Program-made: the position numbers and the translations under genes | The notes under the pieces: model-generated | What the model was told of the DNA's origin: nothing | The model's database searches: none | What the model saw: the letters and a program-made list of their open reading frames with translations, nothing else | Shown: positions 18,597 to 26,537 of the stretch, piece after piece | Numbering within the stretch: the stretch's first letter is position 1 | Layout of the letters: the number at the start of each line of letters is the position of its first letter | Assembly: GCA_937928045.1 (NCBI GenBank) | Contig: CALFWO010000029.1 | Location: forward strand, 62,001-126,000 | Direction: 5' to 3' | Length of the DNA: 64,000 bases | Source of the DNA: an uncultured Saprospiraceae bacterium | Lineage (GTDB): Bacteria; Bacteroidota; Bacteroidia; Chitinophagales; Saprospiraceae

Positions 18597-19616
18597 TCAT
18601 TCCCGAAACAGAGGATTTTCTAAGAATGATTCATCCGAAAGTGTTTTCAAAAAAGCAAGCAAATTACTTTTCTCTTCATCAGTCAAATTCATAGGCTTAA
18701 TCAAAGGACTTTGTTCCTCATTATTTTCGCCACCCTTGTTATAATGATCGATTACTTCCTCCAATGAGTTTACAGATCCATCATGCATATATGGTGCTGT
18801 AAATTCTATATTTCTTAGGGTAGGTATCTTAAACTTTGCAAAGTCTTCTGGCAAATCAGTAACTCTGGCTCGGCCAGCATCTATGTAATTTTCATACAAC
18901 CCATTGTTTTCAAATCCAAAGTTGGTAAAATTAAATCCGGAATGGCAACTAGAACAATTGGTTTTTTCCCCAAAAAATAATTCGCGCCCTAAATGTTCAT
19001 CATCACTCAAGGCGTCTAGATTATTCTGATAAAAATATTGGTCATATCGACTATTTCCACTGATTAAGCTCCGTTCAAAACAAGCCAGAGCCCGAGTGAT
19101 AACAAAAGCATCTATCTCTCGGTCATATGCCTTAGCCGCCATCGAAACATAAGATTGATCTTGGCCAATGCGCTCAGCTAGCAATACTATATTGAAGTCA
19201 AATTCATTGTGTTCTTGAAGCGGCACAAGAATCTGCATTTCTAAAGTTGGAATTCCACCTTCTCTTAATAAATATGGATGGTATCCAACATTGGTCAAGG
19301 TTGGTGAATTGCGGTTACCCAAACGATCCTCAACACCGAGACTTAAAGCAACATCATCGCTAAAAGCTTTGCCCGGTTTGTGGCATGATGCACAACTGAT
19401 TGAGTTATCAACAGATAGCGCTTTGTCATAAAACAATCTTTTCCCCAACTCCCATCTTGCGGTGGTAAATTCATTCTCTTCGGGAAAACTCATTTCCGGA
19501 AAGCCTTCAGGAATCTCCATCAGTTCAGCAAACTGCAAAGAACTATTGTCTGGCTCATCTTTACAAGAAGCAAGAAAAATTAATAGGATAAAAAGGATAG
19601 CAGTACGAAGGTGCAT
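18597..19616 (-). CDS. Di-heme cytochrome c peroxidase-family lipoprotein (MauG/MbnH-like)
   Basis: A 339-residue lipoprotein (lipobox LASC, Cys18) with two c-type heme sites, CASCH (75-79) and CSSCH (221-225), and the APYMHDGS segment (274-281). These are features of bacterial di-heme peroxidases and the related MauG/MbnH enzymes. The gene directly follows an MbnP-like gene with one base between stop and start, which points to the MbnH branch, known to oxidise tryptophan of MbnP to kynurenine in methanotrophs. The open frame begins at a TTG at 19628 inside the previous gene; ATG at 19616 gives a clean lipoprotein signal and is preferred. Periplasmic side of the membrane is expected. Confidence 0.88.
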   Translation of the reverse strand: MHLRTAILFILLIFLASCKDEPDNSSLQFAELMEIPEGFPEMSFPEENEFTTARWELGKRLFYDKALSVDNSISCASCHKPGKAFSDDVALSLGVEDRLGNRNSPTLTNVGYHPYLLREGGIPTLEMQILVPLQEHNEFDFNIVLLAERIGQDQSYVSMAAKAYDREIDAFVITRALACFERSLISGNSRYDQYFYQNNLDALSDDEHLGRELFFGEKTNCSSCHSGFNFTNFGFENNGLYENYIDAGRARVTDLPEDFAKFKIPTLRNIEFTAPYMHDGSVNSLEEVIDHYNKGGENNEEQSPLIKPMNLTDEEKSNLLAFLKTLSDESFLENPLFRE

Positions 19617-19617
19617 C

Positions 19618-20586
19618 CTATTTGACAATAAGCTTTTTGGAGGTTAATGGTATGTTGTCTCTTAGCAATGTAATGATATACATGCCATTGGTTGGCAAAT
19701 TAAGTTCAACAATTTTTTGACCCTTAGCTTCTATCGCTGTCATTTGTTGACGTCCGAGAATATTGGAAACAACAATTTGATAATCGCCGTCCAAGTCTGC
19801 ATTGATTTGAACTTCTGTCTGACCGGAATAAGTTGGATTAGGAAAAACTTGAAAGGATTTTAGACCATCTAAGTTGACCGTAGAAGAAAGCGGACCTGAT
19901 GCGGTAAAAACATCGTCACTCATATTTATCAATGCTCTTCTAGCCTGTAGAATTTCTCCGTGCACTACTACTCCATTATTGACCGAAATATCTTCCAGAA
20001 TTTTAGCGCAATCAGCAGAAATATAAAGTTCAACCTTATTATTTTCTGCAACTACATCCATTTCAATACTTGTCTCAAAATAATTTCCATCTCCTAAGCC
20101 GTGCAATTGAAATAGCTGATCATAGTTCGATCCTCCAAATCCTTCGATTGCAACAAATCTATAGCCTGGATCCCATCCCCAGTGCATAGAGGGAGATTGA
20201 GGTGCCAATGGATGATCTGCAGCATAAGAAGCAGGATCTAAATGATTAAAATCTGGGCCCACTCCAACGTGAAATTTGATCATTTCCACAGTAGAAATGT
20301 TGTGATTTCCAAGATCTACTTCGTTAATTTTATCTGCATCAACCAAAATGTGAACATCGGTCATTGGCGTTTCAATTCCATTGTCATGTACAATTGTGAT
20401 TTCAGAAATGTAATACTGAAGACGGGTAACCTCAAAGTCATCACCCATATTATTTTGGGCTCCTTTTTCAAATTCAAACAACTCAGTTCCTAATGTATGT
20501 TGAAAATTAATCACCACATTATTCTGGGCAACTACATCAAGACCTAAAATTGAAATTATAAATACAAGTAGTAAAGTTTTTTTCAT
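19618..20586 (-). CDS. MbnP-like protein with T9SS sorting domain
   Basis: 322 residues: signal peptide ending DVVAQ, an MbnP-type beta domain, and a C-terminal T9SS domain (FQVFPNPTYSG ... GMYIITLLRDN ... SKKLIVK). The family signs are NFQHTLG at the start of the mature chain, LQYYISEI (about 56-63), VGPDFNHLDP and MHWGWDPGYRFVAIEG (134-149), and a CAKI near the domain end. MbnP proteins are copper-associated extracytoplasmic partners of MbnH di-heme enzymes; Trp136 and Trp138 are candidates for oxidation. The MbnH-like gene follows immediately, forming an operon. No methanobactin genes are nearby. The sorting domain means the substrate protein leaves the periplasm through T9SS. Confidence 0.85.
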   Translation of the reverse strand: MKKTLLLVFIISILGLDVVAQNNVVINFQHTLGTELFEFEKGAQNNMGDDFEVTRLQYYISEITIVHDNGIETPMTDVHILVDADKINEVDLGNHNISTVEMIKFHVGVGPDFNHLDPASYAADHPLAPQSPSMHWGWDPGYRFVAIEGFGGSNYDQLFQLHGLGDGNYFETSIEMDVVAENNKVELYISADCAKILEDISVNNGVVVHGEILQARRALINMSDDVFTASGPLSSTVNLDGLKSFQVFPNPTYSGQTEVQINADLDGDYQIVVSNILGRQQMTAIEAKGQKIVELNLPTNGMYIITLLRDNIPLTSKKLIVK

Positions 20587-20860
20587 TCTATTTAATTTTA
20601 ACCATTTGGGGTAGTTGATTCGAATACTCTGAAGCTAGCAGATAGACCTTTTTACCAAATATTCGTCTCACTAATAAAGATACTCAATAATTTCAGGGCT
20701 TTTCGAAGATTTTAGTCAAAATCCGCCAAATCTTAACTTTTTGATGATTTAATGAGCCGTGTTGCAAATTATCTCTTGAATTTCGACCAAAATTTTTCAA
20801 ATCTATACATTGAAAACATTTTAAGCGAAAAATGGCTTTAAGAAGGGATTAATCATCAAA

Positions 20861-21931
20861 ATGGAAAGAACGAACTCTAAAGTAATAATCATAGGTGCCG
20901 GACTAACAGGTCTTACGCTTGCATATTTGTTAAAGAAAAATAATATTAAGTCGGTCATTGTTGAGGCAAGAAATCGATTAGGAGGAAGAATCTTTACTAA
21001 AAGAGTTGAGGGACAAGCGCCCGTAGAGATGGGGGCGACTTGGTTAGGAAAAAAACACAGCGGTGTCACTAAATTACTTGAAGAATTGGGTATTGGAATA
21101 TTCGAACAAGCGCTGGGTCATCGAGCAATTTATGAGCCTATTTCTACGAGTCCTCCACAGCTCGTGACATTGCCGCTTAATGATGAACCAAGTTATAGAA
21201 TCCAAGGAGGAACTGATCAGTTAATAAATGAGCTCTCTAATCAGTTAGACTCCACAAATATTTACTTGAACCAATCAGTAGAATCAATTTCTAGTCAAGC
21301 CGATGGACTAGAGGTAATCTGCAATTCTCACATTTTTAATGCAAAATTTGTCGTCTCTACTTTACCTCCATATTTACTATGTGAAAAGATAAATATAACA
21401 CCGAAATTACCTCAAGATTTATTAAACGTCGCTAAAAGTACGCATACTTGGATGGGCGATTCTATAAAGGTGTCTTTGACCTATAAGCAACCATTTTGGA
21501 AATCAGAAAAAAGCAGTGGTACCATCTTTAGCAACGTTGGCCCAATTCCTGAAATGTATGATCACTCAAATTTCGAGGATAACTTATTTGCATTAAAAGG
21601 ATTCTTCAATGGTGTATATTTTTCATTATCCAAAACAGAACGTCTTGAAATGACATTACAACAACTCGAAAAATACTACGGACCAATAGCCAGAGAATAC
21701 CTAAACTACGAAGAAGCTGTTTGGCGCAATGAACCCGAAACATTTACTTCATATAATCAACATATTTTGCCTCATCAAAACAATGGGCATCCAATTTTCA
21801 GAAAACCCTATTTAAATGGCCATTTTTTTATTGCAGGTTCAGAGACTTCAACAAATCATCCTGGCTATATGAACGGTGCCATACATTCTGCTAATTTTAT
21901 TCTACAACAATTAATCAATCAAGATGTATAA
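20861..21931 (+). CDS. FAD-dependent amine oxidase-like oxidoreductase
   Basis: 356 residues. Dinucleotide-binding motif VIIIGAGLTGLTLAYLL (about 8-24) with the following VEARNRLGGRIFT (34-46), typical of flavin amine oxidase/protoporphyrinogen-oxidase-like proteins, and a C-terminal FIAGSETSTNHPGYMNGAIHSA that binds the FAD. Members oxidise amines or desaturate carotenoid-like substrates; the actual substrate is unknown. The 3' end overlaps the next gene by 8 bp, so both are co-translated. Confidence 0.88.
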   Translation: MERTNSKVIIIGAGLTGLTLAYLLKKNNIKSVIVEARNRLGGRIFTKRVEGQAPVEMGATWLGKKHSGVTKLLEELGIGIFEQALGHRAIYEPISTSPPQLVTLPLNDEPSYRIQGGTDQLINELSNQLDSTNIYLNQSVESISSQADGLEVICNSHIFNAKFVVSTLPPYLLCEKINITPKLPQDLLNVAKSTHTWMGDSIKVSLTYKQPFWKSEKSSGTIFSNVGPIPEMYDHSNFEDNLFALKGFFNGVYFSLSKTERLEMTLQQLEKYYGPIAREYLNYEEAVWRNEPETFTSYNQHILPHQNNGHPIFRKPYLNGHFFIAGSETSTNHPGYMNGAIHSANFILQQLINQDV

Positions 21932-22700
21932 ATCAATATATTTTTCTATTCTTTTGGCTATGATATTCTCCGGATGCAAAACTACCGAATCAGGCAACAA
22001 CACTAATGACATAGAAAAAAATTCAAAACAGTCTATTGAAGATGACATTTTAAATAAATGCATTTTAGCTCACGGTGGGGAAAAATATAAAACCGCGAAG
22101 TATAGCTTTGAATTTCGCAAAAAACAATATTCCTTCCGCAACAATGGAGATCAATACGAATACAAGGTCAGCAGCACAAAAGATGGGGTAACCTCCATTA
22201 ATACTTTAAATAATCTTGGATTAACTCGCGTGGTCAATGGTAAAAAATTATCACTCGACGAAAAGCAAATCAACGGCTTTTCTGGAGCGTTGAATTCCGT
22301 CATTTATTTTGCAACGCTGCCATACAAACTTCAAGATGCTGCAGTAAATAAAAAGTATATTGGTGAGACAACAATCAAAGACAAGCCTTATCACATTTTA
22401 CAAATCACTTTTGATGAAGTTGGTGGAGGAAAAGATCATGATGATCAATTTTACTACTGGATCAACAAAGACAACTTCCAAATTGATTATCTAGCTTACA
22501 ATTACCAAGTGAACAATGGCGGTGTCCGTTTCCGTTCCGCATACAATCCAAGAAAAATAGATGGGGTAATATTTCAGGATTACGTCAATTACAAAGCTGA
22601 AGTTGGCACTCCTTTAGCAGATCTTCCAAAGCTCTTTGAGCAAGATCAATTGAAAAAATTATCGCTCATAGAAACTGAAAAAGTGAGGCAAATTCAGTAA
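21924..22700 (+). CDS. DUF6503-type lipoprotein
   Basis: 258 residues with a lipoprotein signal (LLAMIFSGC). After a polar linker, NKCILAHGGEKYKTAKYSFEFRKKQYSF matches the start of the Bacteroidota family DUF6503, whose mature domain resembles a LolA/LppX-like half barrel (fold is inference). Later YYWINKDNFQIDYLAYNY and VIFQDYVNYK fit the family. Function unknown, envelope located. It overlaps the flavoprotein gene upstream. Confidence 0.7.
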   Translation: MYKSIYFSILLAMIFSGCKTTESGNNTNDIEKNSKQSIEDDILNKCILAHGGEKYKTAKYSFEFRKKQYSFRNNGDQYEYKVSSTKDGVTSINTLNNLGLTRVVNGKKLSLDEKQINGFSGALNSVIYFATLPYKLQDAAVNKKYIGETTIKDKPYHILQITFDEVGGGKDHDDQFYYWINKDNFQIDYLAYNYQVNNGGVRFRSAYNPRKIDGVIFQDYVNYKAEVGTPLADLPKLFEQDQLKKLSLIETEKVRQIQ

Positions 22701-22863
22701 TTCTCAAGCTGAATTACTTTCAAAAATCTATTCCTGCAGATTATTTCGTCGATCGATCAATATCAGTTGGCCATTTCTGGCATTCTGTTCAAACATTGTG
22801 TATTTTTCGGGCCTGAAATTTGATACAGTTTTCCTTCTGACAGGAAAATTTAAAACTTAAGAT

Positions 22864-24609
22864 ATGTCTACACCCGCGCTTGAATCAGGAATCATGGAAA
22901 AAGTAAATTCATGGTTATCTGGAAACTATGATGATGCTACCAAACAAGCAATCCAAACACTATTGGATAATAATGATGCCAATGAATTAACCGACGCTTT
23001 TTATAAAGATCTCGAATTTGGGACTGGCGGACTGAGAGGTATCATGGGTGCAGGATCAAATCGTGTAAACAAATATACACTTGGAGCAGCTACCCAAGGT
23101 TTTTCTAATGCTTTGCTGAAAACTTACCCTGGCCAAGAAATCAGTGTAGTGATCGCACATGACAGTCGAAACAATTCGGACACTTTTGCAAAAATGACTG
23201 CGGATGTATTTTCTGCCAATGGGATCAAAGTTTACTTTTTCGAAGGGCTTCGACCAACACCGGAATTGTCGTATGCGATCAGAGAATTGGGCGCAAAGGG
23301 AGGAGTAATGTTAACAGCTTCGCATAATCCCAAAGAATACAATGGGTATAAAGCTTATGGTGCAGATGGTGGGCAGTTGGTTCCGCCGCATGATCAAAAT
23401 GTAATAAATGAGGTTAGACAAATTGCCTCAATTGATGATATTAAATTTCAAGGAAATCCTGATTTGATTGAAAGCATTGGTAAAGCGATTGATGATAAAT
23501 ACATGAATACTTTATTAGATCTATCCATATCCCAAGATGCGATTAAGCGACAGTCTGATTTGAAAATTGTCTTTTCTCCGATTCATGGAACTGGGGGTGT
23601 ACTTGTACCACCAACATTGGAAAAATTTGGATTTAATAACATTCAAGTTGTTGAAGAACAAATGGTGTTGGATGGTAATTTTCCGACGGTCATCTATCCA
23701 AACCCAGAAGAGGAAGAAGCTTTAACTATGGCATTGAACAAAGCCAAAGCGATTGATGCTGATCTTGTCATGGCTACTGATCCAGATGCTGATCGTGTTG
23801 GTATTGCGGTAAAAAATAACAAAGGTGAATTTGTCCTAGTAAATGGTAATCAAGCTGCAAGTTTATTGATCAATTATGTGCTTACCGCTTGGGAAAAAGC
23901 AGGAAAACTTGATGGCAATCAATACGTAGTTAAAACTGTAGTGACCTCTTATTTAATCGATAAAATGGCAGCTTCAAAGAATGTTGACTGCTATAACACT
24001 TTGACAGGATTCAAATGGATTGGTGAAGTAATGACGCGGTTAGAAGGAGAAAAAACGTTTATTGCTGGGGGCGAAGAAAGTTATGGTTACCTCGTTGGAG
24101 AACATGCTAGAGACAAAGACGCAGTCGTTTCTTGTGCAATGATTGCTGAGATGGCTGCCTTTCATAAGGACAATGGTAGCAGTCTATATGATGCTCTAAT
24201 TGATATCTATTTGGAGTATGGCTTTTATAAAGAAAAATTGATTGCCATTACCAAGAAAGGAAAATCCGGCGCTGAAGAAATTCAAACGATGATGAATAAG
24301 TTCAGAACAAACCCACCAGCTGTAATTGCCGGTTCAAAAGTAGTTACCATTAAAGATTACAAATCAGCTGAATCGAAAAATGTTGTAGATGGTACCATTG
24401 AAAAAATGGATTTACCGAGTTCCAATGTTTTGCAATTCTTTACCGAAGATGGATCTATTATCTCTGCTCGTCCTTCTGGAACTGAACCCAAGATTAAGTT
24501 CTACTGCAGCGTGAATGAACCTTTGGCGAACCGAGGAGAATTTGAAGCTGTGGAAGCGAAATTGGACGACAAGTTGAATCAAGTCATGATGGACTTGGGC
24601 GTTGCTTAA
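22864..24609 (+). CDS. Phosphohexomutase (phosphoglucomutase/phosphomannomutase family)
   Basis: 581 residues, the length of the long alpha-phosphoglucomutase/PgcA-like type in Firmicutes and Bacteroidota. The phosphoserine loop is TASHNP (151-156, Ser153), the magnesium loop is DPDADR (306-311), the sugar loop is GGEESYGYL (about 402-410) and the phosphate loop is RPSGTEPKIKFY near the C-terminus. Interconverts glucose- or mannose-1-phosphate and -6-phosphate for glycogen and cell-wall sugars. Which sugar is preferred cannot be read. Confidence 0.95.
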   Translation: MSTPALESGIMEKVNSWLSGNYDDATKQAIQTLLDNNDANELTDAFYKDLEFGTGGLRGIMGAGSNRVNKYTLGAATQGFSNALLKTYPGQEISVVIAHDSRNNSDTFAKMTADVFSANGIKVYFFEGLRPTPELSYAIRELGAKGGVMLTASHNPKEYNGYKAYGADGGQLVPPHDQNVINEVRQIASIDDIKFQGNPDLIESIGKAIDDKYMNTLLDLSISQDAIKRQSDLKIVFSPIHGTGGVLVPPTLEKFGFNNIQVVEEQMVLDGNFPTVIYPNPEEEEALTMALNKAKAIDADLVMATDPDADRVGIAVKNNKGEFVLVNGNQAASLLINYVLTAWEKAGKLDGNQYVVKTVVTSYLIDKMAASKNVDCYNTLTGFKWIGEVMTRLEGEKTFIAGGEESYGYLVGEHARDKDAVVSCAMIAEMAAFHKDNGSSLYDALIDIYLEYGFYKEKLIAITKKGKSGAEEIQTMMNKFRTNPPAVIAGSKVVTIKDYKSAESKNVVDGTIEKMDLPSSNVLQFFTEDGSIISARPSGTEPKIKFYCSVNEPLANRGEFEAVEAKLDDKLNQVMMDLGVA

Positions 24610-24626
24610 TTTCTAAAAACAAGAAA

Positions 24627-24648
24627 CCCCGATTACAAGTAATCGGGG
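24627..24648. terminator. Perfect hairpin downstream of the mutase gene
   Basis: CCCCGATTA, a CAAG loop and TAATCGGGG form a 9-bp perfect stem. On the plus strand it is 18 bp after the mutase stop but has no T-run; on the minus strand it is followed by TTTCTTGTTTTT, so it is a better terminator for leftward transcription, for example of the candidate RNA at 24.7-24.84 kb. Confidence 0.6.
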
Positions 24649-24702
24649 CTAGTCCTAACAAAACTGATCTATAAGAATCTCTACTCTTTGGTCAATTAAA
24701 GG

Positions 24703-24838
24703 AGTAACAGTGCGGTACTAAGGCGTAGGTGTACCGAGCTTAGTTGTGCAATGACTTTTTAAAACTTTTTTGCACAGAAATGATTTTAAGAAGTTTGCAT
24801 TTAAAATTTCTACATTAACTAAACTTGACACTGTTACT
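24703..24838. ncRNA. Candidate structured RNA, nested inverted repeats
   Basis: No protein gene fits here. A perfect 10-bp inverted repeat, AGTAACAGTG (24703-24712) and CACTGTTACT (24829-24838), encloses: hairpin CGGTAC/GTACCG (24713-24718, 24731-24736), TTAGTT/AACTAA (24740-24745, 24817-24822), TGTGCAA/TTGCACA (24745-24751, 24770-24776, sharing one base with the previous helix) and GAAAT..TTTAA/TTAAA..ATTTC (24777-24810). All are compatible with one branched fold. Strand is unclear; the hairpin with T-run at 24627 favours minus. Not recognised as tmRNA, RNase P, 6S or SRP RNA. AT-rich DNA gives short repeats by chance, so confidence is limited. Confidence 0.35.
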
Positions 24839-24847
24839 AATGATAAT

Positions 24848-24870
24848 GGGTTCGAACCTCCTCCCCGCCA
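24848..24870 (+). other. tRNA 3'-end-like fragment
   Basis: GGGTTCGAACC followed by TCCTCCCCGCCA looks like the T-loop, acceptor strand and discriminator of a tRNA, but there is no D-arm, anticodon arm or 5' acceptor strand upstream. It may be a chance match or the remnant of an integration site. It is followed by the palindrome GCCATATGGC (24867-24876). Confidence 0.25.
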
Positions 24871-25122
24871 TATGGCTGAAATGGGTTTAATTTCAATATT
24901 TTGTTTTTCCAATTGTATCTGAAAACTGCTCATGGGATAATAATTTGAAGCATGGTAAAACCAATAGTTCAATCTCAGTTCAATAAATTACGAGCTCGGA
25001 AAATTATACAGTTTGAATTCAGTGGACGGAGTCGTCCCCAGATGTTGGGAGGTGTTCATGGTTCGATTTTTAGAAAGTGATATGTGTTCGTCACAAATAT
25101 ACTACCTAGAATTATGTATAGT

Positions 25123-25140
25123 ATACCCTAAATAGGGTAT
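25123..25140. promoter_or_regulatory. Perfect palindrome, possible operator
   Basis: ATACCCTA-AA-TAGGGTAT, 8-bp arms around two bases, 75 bp before the GH63-like gene. A related quasi-palindrome occurs at 34003-34029 and a half-site at 61743. Suggests a dimeric regulator binding site controlling the sugar hydrolase/symporter operon; regulator unknown. Confidence 0.4.
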
Positions 25141-25214
25141 TTTGATAAAAGCCATGATTTGGTCACATTCAATGTTTTTCCCAATATTCCCTACCTTACT
25201 AACAAAGTTAGCCT

Positions 25215-26525
25215 ATGACCAATAACTATTCTGAGCAAGCAAAATCCGTATTACAAAGCAACTGGACAGGAGAGTTTACCAAGCCTGCTCCTCATTTATA
25301 CCCACATCAATGGAATTGGGACTCTGGTTTTATTGCATTGGGATACAGTCACTTCGATGAAGATAGCGCCAAAAAGGAACTGAGACACTTGTTCAAGGGA
25401 CAATGGGCAAATGGAATGCTACCGCAAATTCAGTTCAAAAAAGAGTCTGGAATTTCTAAGTATTTTCCCGGGGCTGACTTTTGGCAAACTTCAAAGGTTC
25501 TGGATAAACCAAAGAATGTACGTACATCGGGGATTACAATGCCTCCTGTTCATGGTTTTATTTTATGGCATATGGCAAATAATGTCACGGATAAGCAGTC
25601 ATTTTTACCATTTATCCGCGAAATGTTTCCGAAGATCAAACGATTGCATCAATATTTATATGTCTATAGAGATTTGGAAAAAGAGGGACTTCCCTACATC
25701 AGACATCCCTGGTCTTCGGGAACAGACAATTCCCCGGTTTGGGATGACGTCATGAATCGAATTGAGATTGATCGGTTTGAACTTCCGACTTATGAGCGTA
25801 AAGATTTGCAAAACAAAAAGGCAAAGTCTCATCGGCCAACTGATGCAGATTATGATCGATATGTTTATTTGGTCGATCTTTTTCGAAAAAATAATTACAA
25901 CGAAGAATTACTTGATCAGCTTTCTCCTTTCAAAGTTCAAGATCCCTTATTCATTGGAATATTAAATTACTCCAATGAATGTATGGTAAAGCTTGCAGAA
26001 ATTATTGATGTGGACGCAACGCCATTTATCAATTGGAGAAATCTTACCACGAAAGGTTTGAATTCAAAACTATGGAATGAAAGTAACAAAAGATACGATG
26101 CCTATGACTTGGTCAATCACCAAAGACTTTCCAATTTCACTTGTAATAGTTTTATCCCATTGCTTAGCGGAGCGCCTAGTGTGGAACGTGCGCAACAAAT
26201 GCTCCAAGTAATGTTTAATGAACATTTAAACAATCAAGATCATTACCCTTGTCCAAGTTTTGCTTTGAATCAAGAAAAAGCCAATTATGAAAAATATTGG
26301 AGAGGACCAGTTTGGATCAATATTAACTGGATGTTATATTTAGGATGTAAACGGTATGGTTTTACAGAGGCTGCTACTGCCATTCGCGATGGTAGTATTG
26401 AACTCATAGAGAAATTTGGATTTCATGAATACTTTGATCCAAGAAAATCCATTTTAAAAAATGGATATGGTACAGATAATTTCTCTTGGTCCGCAGCTTT
26501 ATATTTAGAATTTATAAACTCCTAG
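25215..26525 (+). CDS. GH63-like glycoside hydrolase (MGH1/trehalase-type alpha/alpha barrel)
   Basis: 436 residues without a signal peptide. HLYPHQWNWDSGFIALGY (about 27-44), WSSGTDNSPVWDD (about 170) and YWRGPVWININWMLYLG (near 365-381) are the sequence landmarks of the mannosylglycerate hydrolase/glucosidase group of GH63, an (alpha/alpha)6 barrel using an Asp and a Glu as catalytic acids. Candidate substrates are mannosylglycerate, glucosylglycerate or small alpha-glucosides; not decidable here. The symporter gene follows 12 bp later, so an imported solute is probably hydrolysed in the cytoplasm. Confidence 0.85.
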   Translation: MTNNYSEQAKSVLQSNWTGEFTKPAPHLYPHQWNWDSGFIALGYSHFDEDSAKKELRHLFKGQWANGMLPQIQFKKESGISKYFPGADFWQTSKVLDKPKNVRTSGITMPPVHGFILWHMANNVTDKQSFLPFIREMFPKIKRLHQYLYVYRDLEKEGLPYIRHPWSSGTDNSPVWDDVMNRIEIDRFELPTYERKDLQNKKAKSHRPTDADYDRYVYLVDLFRKNNYNEELLDQLSPFKVQDPLFIGILNYSNECMVKLAEIIDVDATPFINWRNLTTKGLNSKLWNESNKRYDAYDLVNHQRLSNFTCNSFIPLLSGAPSVERAQQMLQVMFNEHLNNQDHYPCPSFALNQEKANYEKYWRGPVWININWMLYLGCKRYGFTEAATAIRDGSIELIEKFGFHEYFDPRKSILKNGYGTDNFSWSAALYLEFINS

Positions 26526-26537
26526 ACTGAAAAGATT

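Larger units (their letters stand above)
24610..25214. other. 605-bp stretch without a protein gene
   Basis: Holds the hairpin at 24627, the candidate structured RNA at 24703-24838, the tRNA-like fragment at 24848, a minus-strand TATATTTG box (25094-25101) and the palindrome at 25123-25140. An 84-codon minus-strand frame through it starts with TTG and runs across the structured repeats; I do not accept it as a gene. Confidence 0.6.

Noticed and set aside
24718-24972. 84-codon minus-strand frame with GGGSNPL-like text
   Set aside because: TTG start, no known domain, and it crosses the nested inverted repeats and a tRNA-like piece; such text usually comes from translating RNA genes.
24610-25110. 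tmRNA, RNase P RNA or 6S RNA in the mutase/GH63 gap
   Set aside because: No tag peptide, no matching GGGG/CCCC acceptor strands and no rnpB core motifs; kept only as an unnamed structured candidate.
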